Shown here one piece after another: positions 21,464 to 29,977 of a DNA stretch of 43,339 nucleotides; the stretch's first letter is position 1; every line of letters starts with the position of its first letter. Location: IMG/VR virus record IMGVR_UViG_3300037264_003789, positions 1 through 43,339 of that record. One strand, written 5' to 3'. Position numbers and translations under genes: made by a program. The notes under the pieces were generated by a model, which made no database searches, was not told the DNA's origin, and saw only the letters and a list, made by a program, of their open reading frames with translations. Source of the DNA: a virus.

Positions 21464-22063
21464 TTACTTACGCACCACAAATGACTTATGTGACCATTCT
21501 AATACCCGTGCATTAGCTGATGCTGGTACATTGACGAATGATACTTCTTGACCAATCATATTAATAACCAAACCACGTGCGAGCACATTCGTACATCCTA
21601 CTTTATAATAGTGTCCAGGAGAATGTGCACAATGCTTCATGTCATTGCTGCATATAGAGCAAACCATACGATTAATAGTAAATCCTATACTTAGCTTATT
21701 AAACAGTCCTTGTTTAATTTTATGTACAGCATAATTGTCTGTGATTTTAAATACCATTTCTATGTAATGTGATTTTAAGGAAGAATCATATTTAAGTTGT
21801 GCATTCACAATCACACCAACTGCCGCATTTGGATCAACCCAGTTATGTCCCATAAGAACCGGATCGCCAACAAATGATGAGGCCCCTGCCAAGCATGTTT
21901 TTGTAAAGAAGAATCTATTATCAGCTTCTCCTTCATAAACAGCTGCTGCCCGAACATATAAAACCGAATCGCTGTCATTTGAGGCACAATTAAACCAGAC
22001 AGTACCTCCCATTAAAAATATGGCCATTACTAACAACATACCCCACCGCTTGAAATTGCGCAT
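21464..22063 (-). CDS. Prohead-protease-like domain behind an N-terminal membrane segment
   Basis: The body resembles phage prohead serine proteases: PVLMGHNWVDPNAAVG (H73), KLSIGF (S125) and EVSFVNVPASANARVLE (173-189) are in the expected order. A Cys/His cluster (C135, C138, C145, H147) sits between as a zinc site, seen in some phage members. Unusually, residues 8-25 are a hydrophobic signal or anchor (GMLLVMAIFLMGGTVWF). A prohead protease normally acts inside the capsid, so the anchor suggests another role. No capsid gene is visible nearby. Confidence 0.6.
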   Translation of the reverse strand: MRNFKRWGMLLVMAIFLMGGTVWFNCASNDSDSVLYVRAAAVYEGEADNRFFFTKTCLAGASSFVGDPVLMGHNWVDPNAAVGVIVNAQLKYDSSLKSHYIEMVFKITDNYAVHKIKQGLFNKLSIGFTINRMVCSICSNDMKHCAHSPGHYYKVGCTNVLARGLVINMIGQEVSFVNVPASANARVLEWSHKSFVVRK

Positions 22064-22071
22064 AATTCCCT

Positions 22072-22413
22072 CTATATATCTAATATTGTTTCCTCAATTA
22101 TAGACTCTAATTGAGGTGCAACATCATCCATTAACGAGAAATAAAATTGCTGAGTATTGTCTTTAATATCTTTAATACTAATATTGTTGTTTAAATGTTC
22201 AGTTAAGGTATAGATGCTGTTATCGAGCACTAATAATATTAGCAAATGGTAATTATACCACTTTTTCTGGCCATAATCTATAACTTCCAACAATATTCCG
22301 ATTCTATAATGCGGATTGGCGATTTGAGACGAATTAACATTAACAATATTCGGTTCGACTTGCGTCGACGTTATTGCCACAATCTTATGTTCTAATAATT
22401 CATAATTATGCAC
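22072..22413 (-). CDS. Hypothetical 113-residue protein (GTG start)
   Basis: MHNYELLEHKIVAITSTQ begins a likely alpha/beta protein with a hydrophobic centre (YHLLILLVLDNSIY) and an acidic end (MDDVAPQLESIIEETI). The centre holds two aliphatic strands or a weak membrane segment. No internal ATG before residue about 94 makes a better start than GTG. It is divergent from the small plus-strand gene by 42 nt. Confidence 0.6.
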   Translation of the reverse strand: MHNYELLEHKIVAITSTQVEPNIVNVNSSQIANPHYRIGILLEVIDYGQKKWYNYHLLILLVLDNSIYTLTEHLNNNISIKDIKDNTQQFYFSLMDDVAPQLESIIEETILDI

Positions 22414-22455
22414 TGTAGTATCTTTGGATAAATAAAATATTATAAAGGGGCGCGT

Positions 22456-22659
22456 ATGAAAAAAGCTGAATTTAGAAACGAAAAGGGCAAATGGGTAGCC
22501 ATAAATATCCTAAATCAAACAGCCGACCCACAACAAACTGCCTTTAATCATTGTAGGCAGTTTAATGTAGCAACAAGGGTTGTCGACAATAATAATGGCA
22601 AAGATGAGGTGCTACATGAGTTTAGATGCCAAAAGAAGGCCAGAACAAAGAAAGTATAA
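22456..22659 (+). CDS. Hypothetical basic 67-residue protein
   Basis: MKKAEFRNEKGKWVAINILNQ starts a small, basic, beta-containing protein ending KKARTKKV. AAAGGGGCG lies before the ATG. It overlaps the following 45-residue membrane gene by 44 nt in another frame. No family is recognised. Confidence 0.6.
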   Translation: MKKAEFRNEKGKWVAINILNQTADPQQTAFNHCRQFNVATRVVDNNNGKDEVLHEFRCQKKARTKKV

Positions 22660-22753
22660 TTTCTTTTTAGTTAGTGGCTTATTCGCTTTGCTGTATTTGT
22701 TTGCCGCATGGCTTATTTGGATACTTATTGGTAAAACTATATTTGGTAATTAA
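22616..22753 (+). CDS. Small single-span membrane protein, 45 residues
   Basis: A short ORF encodes MSLDAKRRPEQRKYN, then one clear transmembrane helix (FFLVSGLFALLYLFAAWLIW, residues 16-35), ending GKTIFGN. Basic residues before the helix predict N-in topology. GAGGTG precedes the ATG, and it ends 9 nt before the next gene. A host-membrane or lysis-related role is possible; nothing more can be said. Confidence 0.6.
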   Translation: MSLDAKRRPEQRKYNFFLVSGLFALLYLFAAWLIWILIGKTIFGN

Positions 22754-22762
22754 ACATATTAT

Positions 22763-23179
22763 ATGTGGCTTCTTTATAAAGAAAAAGATGGCATATTGTG
22801 GTTAGATTTGGAATATGATGATGTAAATCATTTCATATTGCCTATTTTTACTAGTCCAGATACAGCCATGGACTTTGTTGGTGACATAAAACATGAAGGT
22901 GATGCGGTCAAATTCAAAAAAATTGAGACAGTAGACGAATTAGCAGAAACTTTAATGGCATGTGATGCGCAACCTGCCAGCGCTATTATTCTGGATGCCC
23001 CGCATCCAGAAAATTTAACATCCGAAGAAGAATTGATGTATTGGACTACTACTGAATTTTATGACATAGCGTCTTCACTATTAGTTATGTCAGAAGACTA
23101 TGACGACAAGCTGATTATAGAGATATTAGATCGATATTTGTTCAACAAATCAAAACAAAGAATGCCACAAAAAGATTAG
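22763..23179 (+). CDS. Hypothetical acidic 138-residue protein
   Basis: MWLLYKEKDGILWLDLEYDD begins the protein and acidic residues dominate (DAPHPENLTSEEELMYW). The predicted pattern is an N-terminal beta sheet followed by helices, ending basic (NKSKQRMPQKD). The third gene of a short plus-strand run, it overlaps the convergent gene by 4 nt. No function is recognised. Confidence 0.65.
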   Translation: MWLLYKEKDGILWLDLEYDDVNHFILPIFTSPDTAMDFVGDIKHEGDAVKFKKIETVDELAETLMACDAQPASAIILDAPHPENLTSEEELMYWTTTEFYDIASSLLVMSEDYDDKLIIEILDRYLFNKSKQRMPQKD

Positions 23180-23553
23180 TCGACATGTTCTCTGGCTATC
23201 TTATTTAAACGATCAACTTCAGCAATCTTTTCAGTTAGTTTCTCTTCTGCGACTTCTTTCTTTTCGGCTTTCTTCTCAGCCACTCTGTCGGCTTTCTTCT
23301 CAGCTTCTTCGGTTTTCTTTTGTGCTCTTCTGTTGATTTTATCTTCGTTGTCTATAAGCTCTACTACCGAGGCACGCCGTTTTTTGGTTAGTGTACTATG
23401 TTTATTCTTTAGTACAAACAGAATTTCATCGTTTGTTAATTCTATATATTCAATAACATGTGGCAGTGATTTACCACGAGATGTGCGAAAATATGCCAAT
23501 TTTCCTACCATCTCATATAGTGATTTAATTTCTGAACTGTCTTTTATTTTCAT
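23176..23553 (-). CDS. Hypothetical coiled-coil protein
   Basis: Residues 1-50 look globular (LYEMVGKLAYFRTSRGKS, then IEYIELTNDEILFVL). From about residue 60 the protein is a long, highly charged helix (KKTEEAEKKADRVAEKKAEK) with heptad-like spacing. It is coupled by ATGA to the upstream gene. Structural scaffolding or nucleic-acid association are possible but unsupported. Confidence 0.65.
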   Translation of the reverse strand: MKIKDSSEIKSLYEMVGKLAYFRTSRGKSLPHVIEYIELTNDEILFVLKNKHSTLTKKRRASVVELIDNEDKINRRAQKKTEEAEKKADRVAEKKAEKKEVAEEKLTEKIAEVDRLNKIAREHVD

Positions 23554-23915
23554 ACATCAAATGGAGTAACGTGATTCATACAAAATTCAATATTATCTAC
23601 TAATTCTTGAAATAAATCTGGCACAGTTATATCAATCCCTGAATCAATAAACTTCTCTCCTTCAAGATGTCTGCAAATTAGTACAATATTTGCAGATTTT
23701 GGTGGCCATAAAAACTTAAATCTAACACCATTTATTGTGAAATCTAATTCTCCATAATTTGTATTATAAATTATGCATGGCCTCCCAGTTTTCATCTCAA
23801 GGACGTATTTAAGGGAAGAGATGAACGGACCAACTTCAACTACTTTACCATCCTTGACTTTGTCTAAATGTTGTCTGCATTTAGCACATTTTTCTAAATA
23901 TTCGTCTCTATTCAT
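23550..23915 (-). CDS. Hypothetical protein with N-terminal Cys pair; possible distant array relative
   Basis: The 121-residue product has CAKC near its start, a beta-rich middle (GELDFTINGVRFKFLWPP) and ITVPDLFQELVDNIEFCMN near the end, which weakly resembles the array motif D-P-x-F-F-x-K-L-x-x-x-I. The N-terminal family helix is absent, so membership is doubtful. It is divergent from the next plus-strand gene by 11 nt. Confidence 0.6.
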   Translation of the reverse strand: MNRDEYLEKCAKCRQHLDKVKDGKVVEVGPFISSLKYVLEMKTGRPCIIYNTNYGELDFTINGVRFKFLWPPKSANIVLICRHLEGEKFIDSGIDITVPDLFQELVDNIEFCMNHVTPFDV

Positions 23916-23926
23916 TTGAGGTCCTT

Positions 23927-24808
23927 ATGAACGCAAATAAACTATTTAAATTATTAAAAAACAGTACTGACTCATTCGATAATCTTGACAACTATAAAAA
24001 GATTCTTGAACAATCATCACGTCTTCTATTAAACTTTTCTAATTTTAAATCGTTTGATGTATTTATTGTTAAAACAGTGGAATTAGCGCGCCAAAATGGA
24101 TTATCTTCACCATTTGATAATGTAATTTTAGATATTACAAATGTATTAGCCCCAGAACTTATGAGTGGTTTAGCTACGTATCAAAATTTGATGCTACATC
24201 TTATACCGATACAGCTTACAACAGATGTATCAACTTTTACTATAATGTTAGTGCAAGATTTGCGTCCTATTGGTCACGACATATATCCAAGAAGCCACAT
24301 TATTAGTCTTAATAAAAATGATTTGTTGTCTATGCCAGCCATAGATACTGGAATGACTGGTTTGGGATGTAAATGCTATCTAAAAAATCCGTTTACGCAT
24401 CATCCAATTTATAAACAAATTCAATCATTTACTCCTGGATTTAAGGTTGATTGCGGGTTCGCCGCTGCCGATTGTCCATCTAAGTTGGGTGGATGCAGAC
24501 AAGTTTTAGATGGATCTAAGACAATAACTAGTATAACAGTTGCCAGCATGATTTATACTTCAATGCCTTGCCATAAAATTCTACAAGTAGTTAATAATGG
24601 ACACCGCGAATTGAACGGCCTTAAGCAAATGCCACATTTTATATTGGTAGACAAACAAGCGGTTGAAAATTTGAAAACCGGAAAACCAATTGGCGATTTA
24701 CAATTCAATGACGGTAACGACTTTGAAAAGTTTTATACGTCTAATTCATTTGAAGTTGATGAATTCACGTCTAATGGTTGTACTTATATTCCAGTGGTAC
24801 AAAAATGA
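23927..24808 (+). CDS. Hypothetical 293-residue Cys-containing protein
   Basis: The N-terminal 80 residues are helical (MNANKLFKLLKNSTDSF...). The remainder is mixed, with a Cys-rich centre (GLGCKCYLKNPF, GFAAADCPSKLGGC) that might bind metal. GAGG lies before the ATG. Its stop overlaps the following start as ATGA. No homologous family is recognised; a structural or metal-dependent role cannot be separated. Confidence 0.65.
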   Translation: MNANKLFKLLKNSTDSFDNLDNYKKILEQSSRLLLNFSNFKSFDVFIVKTVELARQNGLSSPFDNVILDITNVLAPELMSGLATYQNLMLHLIPIQLTTDVSTFTIMLVQDLRPIGHDIYPRSHIISLNKNDLLSMPAIDTGMTGLGCKCYLKNPFTHHPIYKQIQSFTPGFKVDCGFAAADCPSKLGGCRQVLDGSKTITSITVASMIYTSMPCHKILQVVNNGHRELNGLKQMPHFILVDKQAVENLKTGKPIGDLQFNDGNDFEKFYTSNSFEVDEFTSNGCTYIPVVQK

Positions 24809-25140
24809 ATTCGAAAATAAAATGGCTCGAGCAAGACTTAAAGATTAAAGATTTACCAGTTGATCATTATGTTACCATAATTGGTAAAATGAGTGACAAT
24901 GTGGTTCATTTAGATATTGAGTTTTATCAATTTTCATCTGATAATAGGTGGATAATTACTGAATGGTTTAAGCAAGTTAAAATGTGGCAATATACGGATA
25001 TAACTAACGACGATATTCGTAATAAATATTGGGACAAAATAACAAAAATCATCAAAAAACACGAAGCTATGATTTATGGTGAATGGCATAAATATTTTCT
25101 TTCTAAAGGTCCGATAAAACATGAAAATATTGACTTGTAA
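24805..25140 (+). CDS. Hypothetical 111-residue protein
   Basis: MNSKIKWLEQDLKIKDLPVDH opens the protein. The middle is beta-rich with aromatics (WIITEWFKQVKMWQYTD) and the end is basic and helical (KIIKKHEAMIYGEWHKYF). The ATG overlaps the preceding stop by ATGA, and its 3' end overlaps the glycosyltransferase start by 20 nt. A distant relation to the array is conceivable from its size but no DPxFF motif is present. Confidence 0.6.
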   Translation: MNSKIKWLEQDLKIKDLPVDHYVTIIGKMSDNVVHLDIEFYQFSSDNRWIITEWFKQVKMWQYTDITNDDIRNKYWDKITKIIKKHEAMIYGEWHKYFLSKGPIKHENIDL

Positions 25141-26107
25141 TCCTGATGGTGGCGCTTATCATTATATTCTTAATGGCATTAATTCTGCTCTTAGTTTAAG
25201 TGGGAATGATGTCAGCCGCGTAACTGTCAAAACCAAAGAAGTTCCAGCCGATTTTGATTTGTATCTTGGGTGTTCGGGATGGAGACAAAAGATACCAACC
25301 AAGACACATAGGCGTGGTAAGATTGGTATACATGTAAACCCATATGGACAGAAAAAAGTTGGTAACACAGATGGTGGCCCAACAATTGATGAAAGTAAAG
25401 AAGCAATACAATGGACTTTGAATCAACAGCCGGATTTTGTTTATTGCTATTGCAGCGAGACGTATATTCCAGAATATTTCGGATTTTGGACCACTAAACA
25501 TGGTATACCAGTTGTTCAAATGCCAACGGCAGCAGATATAACAATCTATAAGCCAAAGCCACCAGAAGATCGCTTTAAGTGTGAAATCGGATGGGTCGGT
25601 GGAAAGTGGCCATATAAAGCACGAATGCTAGAAAAATATTTGGTACCATTAATTAAGACAAAAAAATCACTAATATATGGCTGGGGAAATACATGGGGAA
25701 ACAATAAAGCAATTTCAGACAATGAAGTTCCTATTTTGTTTTCAACTGCAAAAATTTGTCCAAGTGTGTCAGAAGGACATACATCAATTCACCCAGTCGA
25801 TGTTCCAGAACGTGTATTCAAAGTTCCAGCTGGTGGTGGTTTTACTATACACACGCCTAGCCCAGCTATAAACGACTTATTTGGCGATGCAGTACCTATG
25901 GCCAAAAATCCAGCACATTGGATGGAATTAATAGAATTCTATTTAAAAAACGATAAAGCTAGAATAGAGCAAGCTAAAAAAGAACGTGAATGCATTCTTG
26001 AAAAACACACATATTTTGACAGATGTCTAGGAATAGCTAAGATATTAGGCGACTCATCATTAGCAGATAACCTGAAAGCTGCCAAAGCAGTTGAAATAAA
26101 GTTATGA
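25121..26107 (+). CDS. CgeB-like/GT4-type glycosyltransferase
   Basis: The C-terminal half has ICPSVSEGHTSIHPVDVPER, VFKVPAGGGFTIHTPS and a late helix block (KNPAHWMELIEFYLKNDKAR, HTYFDRC). This is the arrangement of the Glyco_trans_1_2/CgeB-like domain: NPRVFEAxAxGG..., then Y-L-x-x-x-x-x-R...H-T-Y-x-x-R. The N-terminal Rossmann-like half begins MKILTCNPDGGAYHYI. It transfers sugar from an activated donor to an unknown acceptor. It is coupled to its neighbours and lies near fcl, rfbC and the GT2 gene. Confidence 0.8.
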   Translation: MKILTCNPDGGAYHYILNGINSALSLSGNDVSRVTVKTKEVPADFDLYLGCSGWRQKIPTKTHRRGKIGIHVNPYGQKKVGNTDGGPTIDESKEAIQWTLNQQPDFVYCYCSETYIPEYFGFWTTKHGIPVVQMPTAADITIYKPKPPEDRFKCEIGWVGGKWPYKARMLEKYLVPLIKTKKSLIYGWGNTWGNNKAISDNEVPILFSTAKICPSVSEGHTSIHPVDVPERVFKVPAGGGFTIHTPSPAINDLFGDAVPMAKNPAHWMELIEFYLKNDKARIEQAKKERECILEKHTYFDRCLGIAKILGDSSLADNLKAAKAVEIKL

Positions 26108-26310
26108 ACGATTTTTGTTGCCCAATGCGATCAAAATTTATCCTTGGAATAGTTGCTGAGCATTCTGATGTGCCAACACCAACAGATGCTGTCGATTTTA
26201 TTGATTTTGATATTAAGCGTGATGATGGTAGACCAGTTATTAAAATTAAATTTTGCCCTTTTTGTGGGAAATTGATAACAGGCCCATTACGAACGATAGA
26301 GGAACAATAA
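26104..26310 (+). CDS. Small zinc-ribbon protein
   Basis: The 68 residues begin MNDFCCPMRSKF and end with KIKFCPFCGKLITG, so CC near the start and CxxC at the end could form a treble-clef or zinc-ribbon. The middle is acidic. The start overlaps the glycosyltransferase stop by ATGA and its stop adjoins the convergent GT2 gene with no gap. The role is unknown. Confidence 0.65.
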   Translation: MNDFCCPMRSKFILGIVAEHSDVPTPTDAVDFIDFDIKRDDGRPVIKIKFCPFCGKLITGPLRTIEEQ

Positions 26311-28194
26311 TTACATACCATACTTCTTATGGTAGGTCTGTCTTAACAATTTACATCTCTGATCAATGTTGTACTTATCGCACATGTCATCGAAATACAT
26401 TTTGTTATTTTTGTGACATTCTTCCCATCCTGTGGTTCTATCGTGCCACAAATGAACCATTTTAACGGTTCTGTTTTCTATAAATGCCGTTAGATGTTTT
26501 ATTCTTTGATAAAATTCGCAATCTTCGACACCATATCCAACGAATTTTTCATCAAAGCCACCAATTCTATTATAAACTGATTTTCTAATCCCTAATGACC
26601 CACCTTCAAAATAATCAACCACATGATCACAAATTTTTTGGTTATTTAATGCTTTATTTATGTTAACGTCTTTAGTGGATGGATGTGTTAAGTATAGAAC
26701 TTGTTGTCCAACGTGGCAACTATCATGTTCTTGCAATAGTTTGTATATTTTCCTTGTATACCATCCTGGCACTAGAATATCGGCATCATGTAACACTATT
26801 TGTTCGTTGGTTGTTTTAAAAATACCACCATTGAATGCTGCGGCTTTGTTGAATTGTTGGTGAGCTGCACTTTTAACTAATCCATGTTTTATTGGTGAAA
26901 TTAATTCATCAGGTATCCGTGCTGTTGTATCTTGCTCCATTAATATAATTTCTATATTAGGAAATCTCTGAGCTTTAATGTTTGCCACAACTGTTGGTAT
27001 AGACGACGACCTAGAACCAGTTATATCTCTACATGGTATAACATATGAAATAGATAGCACATCTGATTTTTCTGTGGCCTTTACATATACTCTATCATCT
27101 ATAGACGACAATTTTCTATAAACTTCTCTACTATGATGATATAGTGCAACTCTATCTGGTATAGCCGATTCTTCATCCCATATTTTAAAAAATTTTTCAG
27201 ACTGTTCTAAATCGTGAAATCCTGGTGGTTGTATGCCAGACTTTGTTACACGATTCGACCAATCGACGTGCTCCATCCCATACATACCAAACGATTCATC
27301 AAAATAACCAGCTACATCGAATGCTTCATTGTCGAATGCCATAACAGAACCTTGCGGCTTAGAAGTAATTGTGTTTACAACATATCCTTTACGTTCAGAC
27401 GTGGTTTCTGACTTAACATGTGCACCATATATACCAACTTGCCTAAAACAAAAATGATGGATCCCAGTTTTTGGTATTGCATCAAAATAGAATGTGTCCC
27501 AGCCTTTTCGCAATATTTCAACATCATCATTTAGAAGAATTTTATACTTAAATCGTGACAGACACTTTAATAATCTATTTGAATTTCCAGCAACACCTAG
27601 TCGTTGATTATTTGATACATATACTAAATCTGTTTGATTGGCTAACCATTCTGGAACATCTGAATTAGTCGATTCGTCGCTTACAAACAAGGTTGTTCTA
27701 GATAGATCTGTACACCTACGTATAGAATCTACTAATCTTTGTATGCTTCCAAGTCTATTGAAACTCAATATGCCAACACCAACATTATTTGATATTGGAT
27801 ATGTTTCGTCTTCTATTAGTTTTTGATATGCTATATTGGCATCGCCTTTAGCTCGACGCCCAACAATCGGCTGTCCAGGTGTTCTAATTTGCCGTCGTGG
27901 CATACCAACACGTCTAATTGGTGGTTGATGTATAATGCGTGGAGGTGATTGTTTAACAGTTCTAGCAAATTTTGTAATCGGGTCTTTCCTCATTGGTACA
28001 GCTTCTCGTGCGTTGGCTGCCTCTGAAGCATTAAGATATTTTACTACTCTAAGGTATCGTGGTGTGTATCTGGTTATAAACCAATCTGTCAGAACTATTC
28101 TGCTATATCTTGGTACGCTTATTGTTTTTTTGTCCGGACCCACTAACTGTACTGCGAATGGGTTTGGATTTAAATATTCCACTAAACGTGCCAT
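26311..28194 (-). CDS. Bifunctional glycosyltransferase with two GT2 domains
   Basis: Residues 1-50 form a small beta domain (NPFAVQLVGPDKKTI) followed by a basic, Pro-rich linker. GT-A domain 1 spans about 138-365, with LLNDDVEIL (D223/D224) and VAGYFDESFGMYG. Domain 2 spans about 380-600, with LHDADIL (D470/D472), GGFDEKFVGYGVEDCEFYQR and MVHLWHDR, resembling galactosyltransferase-type GT2/GT7 C-terminal modules. The enzyme could add two sugars in turn. It overlaps the kinase gene by 92 nt. The acceptor is unknown. Confidence 0.85.
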   Translation of the reverse strand: MARLVEYLNPNPFAVQLVGPDKKTISVPRYSRIVLTDWFITRYTPRYLRVVKYLNASEAANAREAVPMRKDPITKFARTVKQSPPRIIHQPPIRRVGMPRRQIRTPGQPIVGRRAKGDANIAYQKLIEDETYPISNNVGVGILSFNRLGSIQRLVDSIRRCTDLSRTTLFVSDESTNSDVPEWLANQTDLVYVSNNQRLGVAGNSNRLLKCLSRFKYKILLNDDVEILRKGWDTFYFDAIPKTGIHHFCFRQVGIYGAHVKSETTSERKGYVVNTITSKPQGSVMAFDNEAFDVAGYFDESFGMYGMEHVDWSNRVTKSGIQPPGFHDLEQSEKFFKIWDEESAIPDRVALYHHSREVYRKLSSIDDRVYVKATEKSDVLSISYVIPCRDITGSRSSSIPTVVANIKAQRFPNIEIILMEQDTTARIPDELISPIKHGLVKSAAHQQFNKAAAFNGGIFKTTNEQIVLHDADILVPGWYTRKIYKLLQEHDSCHVGQQVLYLTHPSTKDVNINKALNNQKICDHVVDYFEGGSLGIRKSVYNRIGGFDEKFVGYGVEDCEFYQRIKHLTAFIENRTVKMVHLWHDRTTGWEECHKNNKMYFDDMCDKYNIDQRCKLLRQTYHKKYGM

Positions 28195-28726
28195 CTAATA
28201 TTACCTTTGCGATCCTTTGTGCAGCAAATTTTAAATTGACCCTATTGGGATCATCATTATTTTTAATAAAGAAAAATTTAGAACTTGCTTCCTTTAATTT
28301 GTATACTGACTCATTAAAATCAGTAGCATATCCATTAATAATGTCATTTGACGGCCATTTTTGTCCAGCACGTCGTTTACATTCAAATATTGCGGCACCA
28401 ACAAACACAAACACAATATCATGTTTATTTACTTTGGCATTAGCAAAATGTGGTAGCATATTTTTCGATTTGGCCGCACATGTATCAAATATCACAACAG
28501 TTGAACTAGGTTCTTTCATACTACTAATTAACATTTCTTGAGCAACTTCCCACGCTGCGATGCGTGCTTTCGTTTGTGCACCAGCATCTAATGTGCTATA
28601 TTCAATAGGCCTTAATGAAGTAGGATCGATATGTATGACTTTACGGCCAGAAAGTTGGTTTGTTAATTCTTTTACGAATTCGGTTTTACCGCTAAATGGA
28701 TAACCAGACGTGAATAAGACAGTCAT
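28103..28726 (-). CDS. P-loop kinase/NTPase (AAA_33-like)
   Basis: A Walker A motif SGYPFSGKTEFV lies at residues 7-18. IHIDPTSLRPIEY and STVVIFDTCAA fit the substrate-binding and Walker B positions of zeta-toxin/PNK-type small-molecule or nucleic-acid kinases. The last 30 residues are basic and overlap the GT2 start in another frame. The substrate could be a sugar, nucleotide or polynucleotide; the sequence does not decide. Confidence 0.75.
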   Translation of the reverse strand: MTVLFTSGYPFSGKTEFVKELTNQLSGRKVIHIDPTSLRPIEYSTLDAGAQTKARIAAWEVAQEMLISSMKEPSSTVVIFDTCAAKSKNMLPHFANAKVNKHDIVFVFVGAAIFECKRRAGQKWPSNDIINGYATDFNESVYKLKEASSKFFFIKNNDDPNRVNLKFAAQRIAKVILDGTFSGIFKSKPIRSTVSGSGQKNNKRTKI

Positions 28727-28740
28727 ATTTTAGTTACGCT

Positions 28741-29406
28741 TTAACGTTGTACGACGTATTGCAAATACCATCGACGTTTTTTCTTAGGAAAAACGTCAGA
28801 TACTCTTCGTTCGCCGCCAAGTATTGCTGGACGCAAAGCGATTGCTCCAGTAGATACTGACTCTAATAATAACTTATCAAAAGCATAGGCAGCATTTTTA
28901 ATCTGGCTTGAGTGTTCTAATTTAAAATTCCCACCTAAGTGTTTTTCAAGTATGATAATATTTCTATACAACTGATAGCTCATATTTACAAATTTTGATG
29001 CTTCATTAAGCATTTTGTCATGATTGTCGCTATCAGTCCATTCGCGGATTGTATCAATAAGTTTATAAGCCATGTATTTGTATTCTAATTCGCTTGTTGG
29101 CATTATTTCATTACTATTGATTTGTATTGGTTCAGCATGTGGTGATTCAACAATGGCACTTATTAACGCATCAATATCGATTGCTGTATTTATTAATTCT
29201 TCAGCAGACTCTCTTAATGTTATCAAATTTGCTTGACCGTTTATGAAACTATCAAATATTGTATTAAATTTTATAGATGATGTTAAGAAACAGTTGTGTG
29301 AGTTCTTAGATGCCTTATTGATTAGTAAATTAATTGCTTCACTTAAAGTCAGTACAACTCTATTGTCATTGCGATCAATATTATTAGCAATTTGTTCTAT
29401 GTCCAT
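28741..29406 (-). CDS. Hypothetical helical 221-residue protein
   Basis: The protein is almost entirely helical by appearance (VVLTLSEAINLLINKASKNS..., SQLYRNIIILEKHLGG-type stretches) and ends basic (FPKKKRRWYLQYVVQR). No motif is recognised. Its start shares one base with the stop of the upstream gene, consistent with a shared transcript with the kinase and GT2 genes. Confidence 0.65.
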   Translation of the reverse strand: MDIEQIANNIDRNDNRVVLTLSEAINLLINKASKNSHNCFLTSSIKFNTIFDSFINGQANLITLRESAEELINTAIDIDALISAIVESPHAEPIQINSNEIMPTSELEYKYMAYKLIDTIREWTDSDNHDKMLNEASKFVNMSYQLYRNIIILEKHLGGNFKLEHSSQIKNAAYAFDKLLLESVSTGAIALRPAILGGERRVSDVFPKKKRRWYLQYVVQR

Positions 29407-29837
29407 TATAGACCTAACCAGCTTAGCATTTCTTTTTTGGCTTCTGGTGAATTCATAGTACTACGAGATACATGCTCTTTTGCTTTACCTATTATAGATA
29501 CTACTTCTTGTTTAAGAGAGTCAAGCCTCTTTGCTAACGTAAAATCGCTATATTCCTGTTGGATAGTAAATCTAGCTGCTTCCATGTCTGCTGCTGCTTT
29601 TTGTAATTTTTCTATGGCTTTTAGTACCGATTTGACCTTTTCGATTTCATTTGGAGACATGTCTGGAGAGCCTTCTTGGCCATTTCCTAGGTCTGGAACG
29701 TCTAAGGAAAGTTCTGATGCCCCTGTTGGTTCCTTGACTTCAGGAGAGGCCTTTGGAGCCTTCTCTGGTGCTTTTTGGGCACCTTGCTGCTTTTCGTCTT
29801 GTTCTAATAGGCGCTTTTGAACTGATGTTAGCTTCAT
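29406..29837 (-). CDS. Hypothetical protein with Pro/Glu-rich linker and coiled coil
   Basis: Starting at MKLTSVQKRLLEQDEKQQ, the 143-residue protein has a disordered Ala/Pro/Lys/Glu stretch (AQKAPEKAPKASPEVKEP), then a long helix (VKSVLKAIEKLQKAAADMEA). The ATG lies one base after the stop of the membrane miniprotein upstream, fixing the start. A scaffold-like or tail-associated role is possible but not shown. Confidence 0.65.
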   Translation of the reverse strand: MKLTSVQKRLLEQDEKQQGAQKAPEKAPKASPEVKEPTGASELSLDVPDLGNGQEGSPDMSPNEIEKVKSVLKAIEKLQKAAADMEAARFTIQQEYSDFTLAKRLDSLKQEVVSIIGKAKEHVSRSTMNSPEAKKEMLSWLGL

Positions 29838-29838
29838 A

Positions 29839-29976
29839 TTATTTTCTACGCGATTTCTTTGATGTATTTTTGGTGTTAGATATAATTTCTTTAGCGGTAC
29901 TACAAATGTCATTGTATAGCCAAACACCCATACCACCACATATAGCGCCGATCACAAACCATAGTAGATGTACCAT
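29839..29976 (-). CDS. Small single-span membrane protein, 45 residues
   Basis: The product reads MVHLLWFVIGAICGGMGVWL (a transmembrane helix at the very N-terminus), then YNDICSTAKEIIS and a basic tail NTKNTSKKSRRK, predicting C-in topology. It starts one base after the preceding stop and ends one base before the next start (TAATATG at both junctions). The regular spacing supports it as real. Confidence 0.65.
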   Translation of the reverse strand: MVHLLWFVIGAICGGMGVWLYNDICSTAKEIISNTKNTSKKSRRK

Positions 29977-29977
29977 A

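Noticed and set aside
23550-23915. A 30th array paralogue
   Set aside because: Only the C-terminal ITVPDLFQELVDNI resembles the motif; the N-terminal helix is missing, so it is listed as hypothetical.
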